A DNA stretch of 64,000 nt from Fischerella sp. JS2 (GCF_032393985.1 NZ_CP135918.1:4030001-4094000), one strand, 5' to 3'. Numbered from the stretch's first letter, positions 8,871 to 18,152 are shown. Made by a program: numbers and translations. Notes: generated from the sequence alone by a model not told the origin.

Positions 8871-8908
8871 ATTCCCCCAGCTGAATTAATCAAAAGGCTA
8901 GGGGGAAT
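8871..8908. terminator. Hairpin downstream of the AraC-family gene
   Basis: ATTCCCCCAGC and GCTAGGGGGAAT form a strong stem 30 bp past the AraC-family stop, in the spacer before the pentapeptide gene. It is placed to end the regulator transcript. Confidence 0.55.
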
Positions 8909-8937
8909 TCTTATTTACTATACAAATGCATAGTTGC

Positions 8938-9810
8938 TTAATTAACTCTGTAAGCTTTAGGTGTCATGCCTGTAAATTGCCGAAACTGTTTGCTCAAATG
9001 GCTGTGGCTACTGAATCCACACTCTAAAGCAATTTCCATAATCGATTGATCTGTTTGTTTCAATAGCTGTTTTGCCCGTTCTACACGTTGTTGAAGTAAG
9101 TATTGGTAGGGAGCCGTGCCGATCGCCTGCTTGAACAGATGGCTGAAATGAAATTGACTCATGCCTAGCAATGCAGCCAAATTTGCAAGCTTGATATCTT
9201 GATTTAGATGTTCGTTGATATATTCCAAGACTTGAAGAACTTGGCGCTCAGATAAACCACCTTCAGAAATTGAAAGGTGAGGCTTAGCAGCACAGTAGTG
9301 TCTGAGCAAATGTACTGCCAAGATATTTGCCAGGGATTCGATATAGAGCCTTCCTCCTAAATTTTCGTGTTTTAGTTCACACAGCAGCATCATGCCAATA
9401 GACTCTATATATGGATCGCGAGTCCGAAATTCGGGGAGTAATTTCAGGTGATCGGGATTGTTGTTAATGGTTTCTCTCGCAACATTTTGCAAAAACCGAG
9501 ACGCAATGCGAATTTCCAAATAGTGATCATCTCCATCCCAACGGGCAAAAAACGGCTCCTTAGCAGGTGTGATAGAAATATCGCCTTTTCCATATAGCCC
9601 TGCGTAGGTCTTGCCTGCCTTTATTTGCAGCAAGCGTACTGGACGGGATACAAGAGATAGACAAATCGTATGTTCATCGCTGTAATGACATTTTCCCTCC
9701 CCCGCAGGGTGTTGAAATTGTTCGACCAGAATATTCTCCCAACCGTGGTTGCGACTAGACAAAATGGGCAAGCTGGCACATTCAGTTTGATGAGAGACTG
9801 TCGTGTTCAT
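8938..9810 (-). CDS. AraC family transcriptional regulator
   Basis: A 290-residue regulator. The N-terminal two thirds is a cupin-like sensor region without clear ligand motifs. The C-terminal about 100 residues hold two helix-turn-helix motifs (KLANLAALLGMSQFHFSHLF and SIMEIALECGFSSHSHLSKQ) and end FRQFTGMTPKAYRVN, the classic AraC/XylS signature. It is divergent from the broken azoreductase gene and the DUF1772 gene, whose promoter it may control. The set resembles stress or xenobiotic-response cassettes moved between bacteria; that is inference. Confidence 0.92.
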   Translation of the reverse strand: MNTTVSHQTECASLPILSSRNHGWENILVEQFQHPAGEGKCHYSDEHTICLSLVSRPVRLLQIKAGKTYAGLYGKGDISITPAKEPFFARWDGDDHYLEIRIASRFLQNVARETINNNPDHLKLLPEFRTRDPYIESIGMMLLCELKHENLGGRLYIESLANILAVHLLRHYCAAKPHLSISEGGLSERQVLQVLEYINEHLNQDIKLANLAALLGMSQFHFSHLFKQAIGTAPYQYLLQQRVERAKQLLKQTDQSIMEIALECGFSSHSHLSKQFRQFTGMTPKAYRVN

Positions 9811-9972
9811 GATCCAAACCCAATTCGCCTAGTTCCGATTGTATTCACTTTTGGATGATTCTCATCGAGCAGCCTGAAAAATTACCGCAAGATTTTGATA
9901 ATTGCACAGGAATTAGATAGCTGAGTATCGGTTGTTTGCTTAAGCTGAAATGGTGTTTAATTAGGAGAAAAC

Positions 9973-10149
9973 ATGGCACGTTTGTTACACATTGATTCTA
10001 GTCCGCGTGGTGAGCGATCGCACTCCCGCAGACTCACAAGATAATTCGTTGAGACTTGGAAGCAGAGTTATGACGAGTTTGGTGGTATGAGTTTGACTCA
10101 ATCAATCGCCAATGCTCGTACCCAACTGGCTCAACTGGTCAGAAGCTAA
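9973..10149 (+). pseudogene. Remnant of FMN-dependent NADH-azoreductase gene
   Basis: An ATG with a good ribosome site (AGGAGA at 9963-9968) opens MARLLHIDSSPRGERSHSRR, the flavodoxin-like start of AzoR enzymes. An in-frame TAA at 10042-10044 stands where a Glu codon is expected in LTR-E-FVETW. The same frame then runs FVETWKQSYD and jumps directly to the AzoR C-terminus (ANARTQLAQLVRS, stop at 10147). Only 59 codons remain of about 200, so a nonsense change and a large internal deletion have destroyed the gene. It lies 162 bp from the divergent AraC gene. Confidence 0.8.
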
Positions 10150-10171
10150 GACAAAATCTGTAGGAGACTTT

Positions 10172-10660
10172 ATGGCACTTACTAGCTACTGGCTTTTCGT
10201 ATTAAAGCTTGTCGCGATACTGGGTTGTGGACTGGTAGCTGGAGTTTTCTTCGCCTTCTCGACCTTCGTGATGAGCGCCCTTGCCCGACTCCAACCAGCA
10301 CAAGGCATTGCTGCCATGCAATCGATCAATATCACAGTGATCAATCCATTGTTCATGATGGCACTTTTTGGAACGGCTGCGGCTTGCATTTTTCTGGCTG
10401 TCTCCTCACTGTTAAAGTGGCATCAACTTGATGCCGCCTATTTGCTTCTTGGCAGCCTACTCTATCTTGTCGGCACAGTAGGCGTGACAATCCTGTTCAA
10501 TGTGCCGCTTAATGATGCGCTGGCGACTGTTGATCCGAGTAGCACTGATAGCGCAAGCCTGTGGAACAGGTATCTTACCAACTGGACAAAATGGAATCAT
10601 ATTCGGACGGTGGCGGCGCTTGCAGCATCTGCATTGCTCACCATCGCACTCAGTAAATGA
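10172..10660 (+). CDS. DUF1772 (anthrone oxygenase-like) membrane protein
   Basis: A 162-residue protein with four hydrophobic segments (about residues 8-28, 53-75, 84-104 and 140-160). It contains ASP/ASN/Trp-rich loops typical of DUF1772 (NVPLNDAL, WNRYLTNWTKWNHIR). Some members are anthrone oxygenases; most have no assigned role. The ATG at 10172 with TAGGAGAC upstream (10161) is preferred to the earlier in-frame ATG at 10112, which lies inside the azoreductase remnant. It was probably co-transcribed with that gene under the divergent AraC regulator. Confidence 0.85.
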   Translation: MALTSYWLFVLKLVAILGCGLVAGVFFAFSTFVMSALARLQPAQGIAAMQSINITVINPLFMMALFGTAAACIFLAVSSLLKWHQLDAAYLLLGSLLYLVGTVGVTILFNVPLNDALATVDPSSTDSASLWNRYLTNWTKWNHIRTVAALAASALLTIALSK

Positions 10661-10731
10661 TAAGTAGGTAGGGCAAAAAGAACAATTATTTTCTAAAACC
10701 TTATGCCCTCAGCATAGCTGCCTTTCTTCAT

Positions 10732-12504
10732 TCAATAACGCCAGCCCAACAAACGCAATCCAGGCACGACTAGATAATGACTCACTCCCAACCAAAAACT
10801 AACCACAACACCTACAAAACTAAAAAAACCTATTTTCCACAATAATTCATGCCAATGATGGGTAGGACTAAAAAAATCGTTGAATATGGTTGGTGGTAGC
10901 CCGACATAAAGCAAAAATGCAAACGGTAGTGCCGTACCAAAAGCAGTAACCACAGCATGAACTATATGATGGCTACGCAGACCTAAGCCCAAGGTAAGCA
11001 GTGAAACGGCGGCTAAAATCAATGCTACTAATCCTTCACCATCTTCTTTTGGTGTGATTAATTGCAGAATCAACCAGCCAAATCCATAGCCAAAAATTCC
11101 CATTAGTGATGCGACTAAAAACCGCCGTCGCTGGTCATAGCCTCCAGCAGTCACTATTCCCCATGCAGTACCAAACCCAGCACCAGCAAACAAAAGGATT
11201 TCTGCTCCCGACACAGACTGAGTATTCCCTAGCAACAGGGATAGCTGACTAGACAACGATTCACCAACTTCTTTTCCCCATTTTGTATTATAGGCTAAAA
11301 CATAACCAGAATACGTACCCGCAGCAGCGCCTATACTGGTGAGAATCATTGTCCAAATTGTATCCAGACAAGCTCGAAAAACTTGAGCGATCGCACCGAA
11401 CACAAAAAGAATAATTTGAACAATGCTTTGAGCAAAATTAACAACAGAGTTTTGAATTTGATTTCTGAAATCAGATAAAAATCCCAGACTCGGAGATGAT
11501 TTAGGGTTGGCGATCGCTACAGTTAGACTACCAGTGTTTGTTCCGACACGATTTGGTCGTGCCTGAGTAATCTGTGTCAAACGTCTTTGAAGAATCGCTG
11601 TATTGGCTGGACGCGATCGCGCTTGTTCCTGCATCATTTCATCTAGCAAATCTGCTAGTTGCGGGTTAACATGACGTTGCGATCGCCAGTGCAACTCACC
11701 CGTTAAAGGATCTTCTAAGTCCACCGGATGCTTACCCGTCAGCAACTCAATCATCGTCCGCCCCAAAGCATAAAAATCAGCACTAGGTTCAACATGACCA
11801 CCCAGCACTTGTTCCGGTGGACTGTAACCAGAAGAAAACAACTTTGTAGATCGTGGCTGAGAAGCAATATTTGCTGCACCAAATTGTTTTGCCCCACCAA
11901 AATCAATCAGTACGAGTTGACCCCATTCTCCCCCTTGAAAAGGAGGGGATTTAGGGGAGGTACGCAGCATCAAATTAGAAGGTTTGATGTCACGATGAAT
12001 AATATTGCGTTGGTGCAAATGGCGTAAAATTTCCACAGCTTGACTTAACCAGTTCAACACTAACTCTGGTGGACATCCTTGAGGATATTGCTTGTATATT
12101 ATCTCCTCCAAAGTCTGACCATGAATTTTTTCCATCACCAAACAAGGCAGAGTCTGTTGTCCCTTAGCATGAACCCAAATACGTTGAAAATAACCATCTG
12201 GTTCGACTCTGGGAACACCTGGATGTCGCAACTTGCTTAAAACCGCCGCTTCTTGGGCAAACAATTCTCGTGCTTTCGGTGATTCTTCTACCAACACTTT
12301 CAGCACCTTTTCTGTTTGTGTCTTTTGATCCCAAACTGTGTAAATTTGGGCAAAACCTCCCGATCCCAAACGTGCAGTAGGGACATAGCGATCTATCAGC
12401 TGTAGGGGCGCACCACAGCAACTACAAAATTTGTTTCCCCAAAGCTGGGGATAGGGACGCTGACAGTCTGGATTGATGCAGTGAATTTCACTAGTGTTGA
12501 ACAC
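10732..12504 (-). CDS. Serine/threonine protein kinase with N-terminal zinc ribbon and membrane tail
   Basis: A 590-residue protein with a GTG start. Residues 9-34 form a C-x4-C...C-x2-C zinc ribbon (CINPDC and CSCC). The kinase domain (about 43-320) has the GSGGFA glycine loop, the Lys of KVLKVL, HRDIKPSN, DFGGAKQ and SPPEQ. The C-terminal 220 residues have about six membrane segments. Between HRDIKPSNLML and LVLIDFGG lie about 14 extra residues (RTSPKSPPFQGGEWGQ) encoded by a dispersed nucleotide repeat. The insertion keeps the frame and lies in the loop before DFG, so activity is possible but uncertain. Confidence 0.9.
   Translation of the reverse strand: MFNTSEIHCINPDCQRPYPQLWGNKFCSCCGAPLQLIDRYVPTARLGSGGFAQIYTVWDQKTQTEKVLKVLVEESPKARELFAQEAAVLSKLRHPGVPRVEPDGYFQRIWVHAKGQQTLPCLVMEKIHGQTLEEIIYKQYPQGCPPELVLNWLSQAVEILRHLHQRNIIHRDIKPSNLMLRTSPKSPPFQGGEWGQLVLIDFGGAKQFGAANIASQPRSTKLFSSGYSPPEQVLGGHVEPSADFYALGRTMIELLTGKHPVDLEDPLTGELHWRSQRHVNPQLADLLDEMMQEQARSRPANTAILQRRLTQITQARPNRVGTNTGSLTVAIANPKSSPSLGFLSDFRNQIQNSVVNFAQSIVQIILFVFGAIAQVFRACLDTIWTMILTSIGAAAGTYSGYVLAYNTKWGKEVGESLSSQLSLLLGNTQSVSGAEILLFAGAGFGTAWGIVTAGGYDQRRRFLVASLMGIFGYGFGWLILQLITPKEDGEGLVALILAAVSLLTLGLGLRSHHIVHAVVTAFGTALPFAFLLYVGLPPTIFNDFFSPTHHWHELLWKIGFFSFVGVVVSFWLGVSHYLVVPGLRLLGWRY
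11921..11960. repeat. Dispersed CCCCCTTG...AGGGGATTTAGG repeat inside a kinase gene
   Basis: The core CCCCCTTGAAAAGGAGGGG is an imperfect hairpin. A related copy in opposite sense is at about 35431-35470 in a non-coding spacer. Here it sits in frame in the kinase coding sequence. Confidence 0.65.
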
Positions 12505-12534
12505 AACCGCTCAAAGACAATGGCTGATGTTGAT

Positions 12535-12722
12535 TATAATCAGGAGCCGGGGTAATGGGGATAGGGGTTAGGGGATTAGGGATCGGGGAAAGGGGGAAGA
12601 AGGAAGGGGGACAAGAGGACAAGGGGGACAACGAAGACAAAGGGGAATTAGTTACTATATTATTCTCACACTCCCCACACTCCCCACACTCCCCATTGCC
12701 CCTAATCCCCACTCCCCTATGC
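12535..12722. repeat. GGGGATAGGGG / CACTCCCCA low-complexity spacer
   Basis: A G-rich half (GGGGATAGGGGTTAGGGG) is followed by a C-rich half with three tandem ACACTCCCC units. The halves can pair imperfectly. It separates the kinase gene from the ligase gene. Confidence 0.8.
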
Positions 12723-14330
12723 CTAACAACTAAACCCATCCCAGACCATGGGAAAAGTATGTTCTAAGACGGAGGAATAGTCTTGATTGTTGCTGTTAGT
12801 TTCTTCGTCCAAGACTTTAACGACCTTATTATAAATTTCTTCTGCTTGTTGAGGAGAATCGCCAATGCTGGTTAAACCTAGCTTGCCAAATTGGGAAAGA
12901 CAACCCATTAGATGAAAGACTGTGCCTGTTTCTGTGCCGGTATCAAAGTGCAGCCTGTGATGGGCGATGATGTCCATTAAGTCATTGGGTAAGAGTCCTT
13001 GATAACGGTCTTTTTGGAGGTTGTCAGTGGCGATGTAGTATTTAGGACGTCCTTGTTGAGAGTAAAACAAGCCTGTGGAAAGGTTGTAACGTCCGTTGGT
13101 TAATAGTTTTAAGGTCATAAAGGGGTGGGTAGTTCCGCCTTTACGTAGGTTAATTTCTATTGCTTGCATATCCCATTGTCCATTACCTTGGTCAACAGCG
13201 ATAAAATCGACGCCAAATCGTTCGAGTGCGCCTTTTTCTGCAAGTTTCATGCCAATTTTTGTTCCTAACACTTGCAGTTGTAGGCGGTAAGTTTCATCCG
13301 CAGGAAATCGACAACCAAGGTAAACTTGCCCGTCAGGACCACCAAGGATTTGGTCATGGGTAGAAAGAATTTCCACTTCACCTAGAGGTGTAATCCGTCC
13401 TTGGACACTGGGCGATCGCTTGACTTCACCCTCGACAAACGCTTCTACAATTGCCCCTAACTCACCAATGCGTCCCGAAAAGTTTTCCCATGTTTCTTGA
13501 CTAGCTTGAAAACGCATCTGGGGTAAGCGATCGCTAATCGCTGCTAAGCGTTCGGCATGGGAACCGCCAGGAGGTGCAATATCCGCAATTGGTCTTAAGT
13601 CTAATAGGGCATTTCCTTCTCCCGATATACCTTCGTTCAGCTTAACCACCATTCTTTTTAAGTGCGGCTGGCGTTCCCACAACTGCACAGCAGCTTCTTC
13701 CAAATCGGCAACACTCTTAACTAAGTCACTACCATCTGGGTGTGGTACTCCGGTTTCTGCGAATATTTGACGACTACCACTTTTTGTTCCCCAAGTCTGC
13801 AATTGTGGTGCAGCAGCATACAGTGGTACACCTAATTTTACAGATAATTCTGCTTCTAAAGGCGTACTATTATAGCATATCATAAATGATTTGTCTAGCC
13901 TTAAGGCTTGACGAATACGATGGAGCAAGCGGGGACGTTCTAAAATTTTTTGACTGAGGGGTTTTAGGGAAGAATCATAGGTGGAAAGTAAGAGCAAGCG
14001 ATTGCGAGCATGGGAGAATGGGATTCCTGGCAACAGCTGTAAATAATAATCGATAATACTGGGGTGCAAAGGCACAGATGTCACGTAGATGAGACGATTG
14101 CGGGGATTCCACAAACGAATAAGTGAGAACAATAATCGCTCTTCGTAGTGTTCGTAACCCTCCACTTTTTTAAGTTCTCGTTGATCGATGCTTAGAGAGG
14201 GAACAACTAATATATCTACATCACTGCTTTCGGTAGGCCCTTCAATACTTTGCCAGCGATCGCGTAAAGTTAGCTGAAGAAATTTAAACGAGTCAGTTTG
14301 CTCTAAATTAGAAATGTCTAATATTTGCAT
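12723..14330 (-). CDS. ATP-grasp peptide ligase, PGM1-related
   Basis: A 535-residue protein resembling the PGM1-type ATP-grasp peptide ligases, known from pheganomycin synthesis and common in cyanobacteria as orphan genes. The N-terminal 150 residues are a distinct domain; the ATP-grasp part spans about 180-410. It includes VVKLNEGISGEGNALLDL (nucleotide-binding Lys and Gly loop), EGEVKRSPSVQGR and the metal-binding AIEINLRKGGTTHPF. No peptide precursor or tailoring gene is next to it, so the substrate is unknown. The last codons abut the CACTCCCC repeat. Confidence 0.8.
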   Translation of the reverse strand: MQILDISNLEQTDSFKFLQLTLRDRWQSIEGPTESSDVDILVVPSLSIDQRELKKVEGYEHYEERLLFSLIRLWNPRNRLIYVTSVPLHPSIIDYYLQLLPGIPFSHARNRLLLLSTYDSSLKPLSQKILERPRLLHRIRQALRLDKSFMICYNSTPLEAELSVKLGVPLYAAAPQLQTWGTKSGSRQIFAETGVPHPDGSDLVKSVADLEEAAVQLWERQPHLKRMVVKLNEGISGEGNALLDLRPIADIAPPGGSHAERLAAISDRLPQMRFQASQETWENFSGRIGELGAIVEAFVEGEVKRSPSVQGRITPLGEVEILSTHDQILGGPDGQVYLGCRFPADETYRLQLQVLGTKIGMKLAEKGALERFGVDFIAVDQGNGQWDMQAIEINLRKGGTTHPFMTLKLLTNGRYNLSTGLFYSQQGRPKYYIATDNLQKDRYQGLLPNDLMDIIAHHRLHFDTGTETGTVFHLMGCLSQFGKLGLTSIGDSPQQAEEIYNKVVKVLDEETNSNNQDYSSVLEHTFPMVWDGFSC

Positions 14331-14937
14331 AATTTTACCCCTGCTTTGCTCCTTCAGAGGGATTGCTTAATTTCAGATATATCTTAAGGAATAATTGATT
14401 GCGATTGTATGCAACACTTCTTTGAAATCATTTGGGTGGTTGCTGAAATTTTACGATGTTGCACGTAAAATTTCCGTGAAAAGTAGGTATTGATTATCGG
14501 GATCAATATATAGTGAATCATCTATTAAACAGGGTTAAAAAACAAGAGTTAATTTTATTGCTTAAGTTATACTTAGAAGAAATAAATTTAATTGTATATA
14601 TTTACTTCTCAAGATTGAGATATTTTTATTTTGTTTATAACTTGAGAATGATAAATCATAACCAGTTAACAGTTAATTTAATTACTGAGAGGAGCGATTC
14701 ATTCATCAGGTAGAGTAGTGTAGTGAGGTTCCCTTGTCAAATAAAGAGCGTGCTTTTGGTGTGAGGAGAAAATATTTGTTGGCATACTTTTGCTCCGGCG
14801 GCAATTAGTAAGCTAGACATTATCTTAGAGAGTAAAAAGATTTAGCTCGCCAATGACAACAGGGTGTAGTCGTAGGAACTAAACCTTGGATTGAATTTTC
14901 GATCCAAGGTTAGTTTTTGAGGAATTATTAGTAATTA
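14331..14937. other. AT-rich spacer with a possible short transcript and hairpin
   Basis: About 600 bp without a convincing gene. A 66-codon frame at 14513 is AT-rich and lacks a ribosome site, so it is not called. At 14882-14913 AACCTTGGAT pairs with ATCCAAGGTT and TTTTT follows, which is a good plus-strand terminator with no gene upstream. An unannotated small RNA ending there is possible. Confidence 0.4.
14882..14917 (+). terminator. Rho-independent-type terminator in an intergenic region
   Basis: A 9-10-bp stem (ACCTTGGAT/ATCCAAGGT) with a TGAATTTTCG loop is followed by TAGTTTTTG. The nearest upstream plus-strand gene is more than 4 kb away, so it may end a small RNA. Confidence 0.6.
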
Positions 14938-15030
14938 ATGGTTAGTGGCTAGTAGGTGATTTAAACAACCAACAACTAACTACTAATTACTAACTACTAA
15001 TTACTAATTACTAACTACTAACAACCAAAG
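14938..15030. repeat. Short tandem repeats (CTAACTA/CTAATTA)
   Basis: GGTTAGTGGCTAGTAGG and then repeated ACTACTAATTACTAACTAC heptamers, ending 10 bp before the SDR start. This matches the STRR type known from heterocystous cyanobacteria. Confidence 0.85.
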
Positions 15031-15039
15031 GAAAAATAT

Positions 15040-15900
15040 ATGTCAGAAGAAAAACCATTACAACCACCACAACACCAAGAACAACAACCGGGGATTGAGT
15101 CAGAAATGACGCCCAAGCCAAAAGCAGATGATTCTCAATATCAGGGAAGCGGCAAATTAAAAAATAAAGTGGCACTAATTACAGGGGGAGATAGCGGTAT
15201 TGGCCGCGCTGTGGCGATCGCTTTTGCAAAAGAAGGTGCAGATGTGGCGATCATTTATCTAAACGAACACGATGATGCTAAAGAAACTAAACATTTAGTA
15301 GAAGCACAAGGACAAAAAGCAGTTACTATTTCTGGCGATGTTGGTGATGAAACCTTTTGTCAGCAGGCTATCCAACAGATAATAGACGAATTTGGCAAGC
15401 TTGATATTCTTGTTAATAATGCTGCGGAACAACATCCCCAAAAAAGTATTGAAGATATTAGCAAAGAACAACTAGAACAGACTTTCCGCACAAATATTTT
15501 CTCGATGTTTTTCTTAACTAAAGCAGCATTAAAGTACCTGCAAGAGGGCAGCAGTATTATTAATACTACTTCTGTTACAGCTTATAAAGGTAGTCCAGAG
15601 TTGCTTGATTATTCTTCCACAAAAGGTGCAATTGTTGCCTTTACTCGTTCTCTTTCACAAAATTTGGTAGAAAAGGGAATTCGCGTGAATGCTGTAGCTC
15701 CCGGTCCGATTTGGACACCTTTGATACCTGCTACTTTCCCAGAAGATAAAGTTGCAAATTTTGGGAAACAAGTACCAATGCAACGCCCAGGACAACCGGA
15801 AGAAATTGCACCTAGTTATGTATTTTTAGCCTCAGATGATGCTTCTTATATAACTGGTCAAGTTCTGCATCCCAACGGTGGTACTATTGTAAATGGTTAA
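15040..15900 (+). CDS. SDR family oxidoreductase (general-stress YdaD/YhdF type)
   Basis: A 286-residue short-chain dehydrogenase. A proline/glutamine-rich N-terminal extension (residues 1-40) precedes the Rossmann core with TGGDSGIGR (cofactor loop), NNAAEQH, the catalytic Ser of INTTSVTAY, YSSTKGA (Tyr and Lys) and the C-terminal NGGTIVNG. The extension and pattern match stress-associated SDRs such as B. subtilis YdaD. The substrate is unknown. AAGGAAAA just upstream of the ATG can serve as ribosome site. Confidence 0.93.
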   Translation: MSEEKPLQPPQHQEQQPGIESEMTPKPKADDSQYQGSGKLKNKVALITGGDSGIGRAVAIAFAKEGADVAIIYLNEHDDAKETKHLVEAQGQKAVTISGDVGDETFCQQAIQQIIDEFGKLDILVNNAAEQHPQKSIEDISKEQLEQTFRTNIFSMFFLTKAALKYLQEGSSIINTTSVTAYKGSPELLDYSSTKGAIVAFTRSLSQNLVEKGIRVNAVAPGPIWTPLIPATFPEDKVANFGKQVPMQRPGQPEEIAPSYVFLASDDASYITGQVLHPNGGTIVNG

Positions 15901-16053
15901 AGATTTGTTAGTTATTTGTTCATGGTTGCTTGTTGTGTGGATGAAAACAATCAACAATCAACAAATTCATTTACCTTTCATTTGAGAGATGAGCCAGCCT
16001 TGAACAGTTGATAATATAGCAAAAAAGGTTGAAATTAATAAAAACTGTCTATT

Positions 16054-16311
16054 ATGTCATCCAAAACACGTTTACATGGTACGGAATTAGTAGATTGTGC
16101 TAGAGCAAATGCTAAGCAGGGAATTGAAACTGCTGCTTATCAGTGTGGCTATGGTAATGATTTGAATACCTTTGCTCAAGAATTAAGAAAAGCTTGTGAA
16201 GAAATGAATTTGCAAGCTAAGGAACTTAGTGATCTGATTATTGATCAAAACATGATGCTGACTTTGGGTGAAGGTGAAATTGTAGCGCCTGACAGTGATT
16301 CACAACTTTAA
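16054..16311 (+). CDS. Conserved-type small hypothetical protein
   Basis: An 85-residue soluble, acidic, helical protein (MSSKTRLHGTELVDCARANA). It has three Cys, including YQCGYG, and a leucine/glutamate-rich middle that could form a helical pair. It lies 150 bp after the SDR gene on the same strand and may share its transcript. I do not recognise a named domain; the protein-like composition supports a real gene. Confidence 0.7.
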   Translation: MSSKTRLHGTELVDCARANAKQGIETAAYQCGYGNDLNTFAQELRKACEEMNLQAKELSDLIIDQNMMLTLGEGEIVAPDSDSQL

Positions 16312-16390
16312 CAGTTATCAGTTATCAGTTGCTTTTTCTGATAACTGTTTACTATAGTCTGCGGCAAGCGGATGGGCGCGTCTACACGGT

Positions 16391-18022
16391 TCACTGCTTT
16401 AACATCTGGTGTAAAACATTATGTGTAATTGCTTGGGCATCAGCATTTAAAAGCGAAGGACGCAATTGTGGAACATTGTAATCATCAAGTCCCCAACTCC
16501 ACTGCATAGAACCTGTCGCGAATACTGTTGCACCAGAATTTGTTGTGTAAACTGTCATATCTGCATATTTAATATTACGTCCACGACGATATGGTGAATG
16601 GGCAACGCGAACAGTGTTTGCTGGGGCATTACCAAACATGCGATCAACTTCATAGCCCAAAAGTCCTTCTAGATGGATTTGTTTGCTAGGTAATTGAAAA
16701 AACTTGCTTAGAAATGTTTGTTTATCATTTTGCCGTAATTGTGTATTGGTAAGTAGCCAATCTGGGGCTGTGTGATTGATGACTATATCCGCGTTTACCT
16801 GAAATGTCTCGTACATAACTCCCAAAAGAGCATCTTCTGGGAGATTTATAGGCTTCCTTCGCCAAACAGTAGTTACCAGATAATCATTGCTTGGATCTTG
16901 ATCTCTAGCATAGGGATCTAAAGCAGCATTCTCTTTATAAGCCACAATAGTGCGGTTAAGAGTTCCCGTTGTTTGGCTGGGTTCAAAGCGAATTTGCCAA
17001 TAACAAGTATTGGCAGAAAAAAATCCTAGACTTACACCAGCATCTTTAGCCGCTTCCACATTTTGCCGCATTTGCCATGACCAATACTCATCATGGCCCA
17101 CAGACAGAAATGCTTTGTGCAATAGTAGCATTGCCTTTCCAGTGTAGGTGTCTAGATGATTTTCATGAGTATCAACATCAGTGCAGTAGGCGACATCGTA
17201 GCCTTCTTTTTCTAGCCACCGCACCATATTATATTCCCAGCCAGCACTAGAAGTTCTTCTTTTAGGTTGAAAGTTAGTTAAAAATTCCCCTGCTCCGACT
17301 CCATACACGGCTGCGCGATTAGGACTAGCAGCATAGGGACGATTAAAAGAAACTTTATATGCTTGTTTTCCACGACTGTTCCATCGATATAAGGATATTG
17401 CACCCCAGTTGTTGTATGCCTGATATGTGGTAACGCTCGATTGAAATAGAATATCGGAAGCACGATTATCATCACGAACGGTAAAAATAATGTAGCTTTG
17501 TTTACCGCTAATGCTGGTTGTGAGTTTTACTAAATAAACACCACTTGTCCACAAAGTTGGATGATCTGGATTGTAGGGAATTTTTAATACATAGGGGTCT
17601 TTCCAATCACATTCAATCAAACCACTAGCTTGATCTACTATTGGTGGTGGTTGTCGTACCCCTTTACGAGTAATTACAGGTGTGATTTGGCGTCCTCCAG
17701 TACCACCGTACCAACCCATACGGAAAATTTCAATTGTATAACTAGGTTCTAATGTATTGACAAAAAACCTAATTTCTTCGCCACGATTTACGCTTGTGAG
17801 CGAGGCATAACCTTCAATTTCTCGCTTTGTGGCAGGATTAGATAACTGCCAATTGGTAGTACCTTTTTTCTGATTTTCAACGACAATCGGATTTTGACGA
17901 TAGTGTTTGGGTATATTTAAATTAACAGCTTGGCTAGCATGTGGGAAAAGAAATAGAGTTGGTATCAAAATTAAAAGTGCTAACAGTAGCGCTTTGATAG
18001 TGTGGTTTAGCTTTTTGCTCAC
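16391..18022 (-). CDS. Secreted N,N-dimethylformamidase beta-subunit-like protein
   Basis: A 543-residue protein with a signal peptide (hydrophobic residues 10-28, cleavage near ASQA). It then shows the fold seen in the large subunit C-terminus of N,N-dimethylformamidase: an early beta-rich domain (FRMGWYGGTGGRQ) and a glutamine-amidotransferase-like part with GHDEYWSWQMRQNVE, FFSANTCYWQIR and ATGSMQWSWGLDDY. The named enzyme hydrolyses dimethylformamide and uses iron. Whether this secreted homologue is an amidase is not known. It stands alone, downstream of a GCGCGTCTAC-type repeat at 16352-16388. Confidence 0.85.
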   Translation of the reverse strand: MSKKLNHTIKALLLALLILIPTLFLFPHASQAVNLNIPKHYRQNPIVVENQKKGTTNWQLSNPATKREIEGYASLTSVNRGEEIRFFVNTLEPSYTIEIFRMGWYGGTGGRQITPVITRKGVRQPPPIVDQASGLIECDWKDPYVLKIPYNPDHPTLWTSGVYLVKLTTSISGKQSYIIFTVRDDNRASDILFQSSVTTYQAYNNWGAISLYRWNSRGKQAYKVSFNRPYAASPNRAAVYGVGAGEFLTNFQPKRRTSSAGWEYNMVRWLEKEGYDVAYCTDVDTHENHLDTYTGKAMLLLHKAFLSVGHDEYWSWQMRQNVEAAKDAGVSLGFFSANTCYWQIRFEPSQTTGTLNRTIVAYKENAALDPYARDQDPSNDYLVTTVWRRKPINLPEDALLGVMYETFQVNADIVINHTAPDWLLTNTQLRQNDKQTFLSKFFQLPSKQIHLEGLLGYEVDRMFGNAPANTVRVAHSPYRRGRNIKYADMTVYTTNSGATVFATGSMQWSWGLDDYNVPQLRPSLLNADAQAITHNVLHQMLKQ

Positions 18023-18152
18023 AGTGATGAATATAATAATTTACAATTATATTTTTCATTTTTATTGTGTTTTCTAACACGAGCTAACTAAAATATCACG
18101 TGGGTAAAATCATAATTGAGCTTTAAATCCATAACTTAAGTCTAGGGGAGAG

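Noticed and set aside
14513-14713. A 66-codon plus-strand frame
   Set aside because: AT-driven Leu/Ile/Tyr/Asn composition, no ribosome site and no similarity I recognise.
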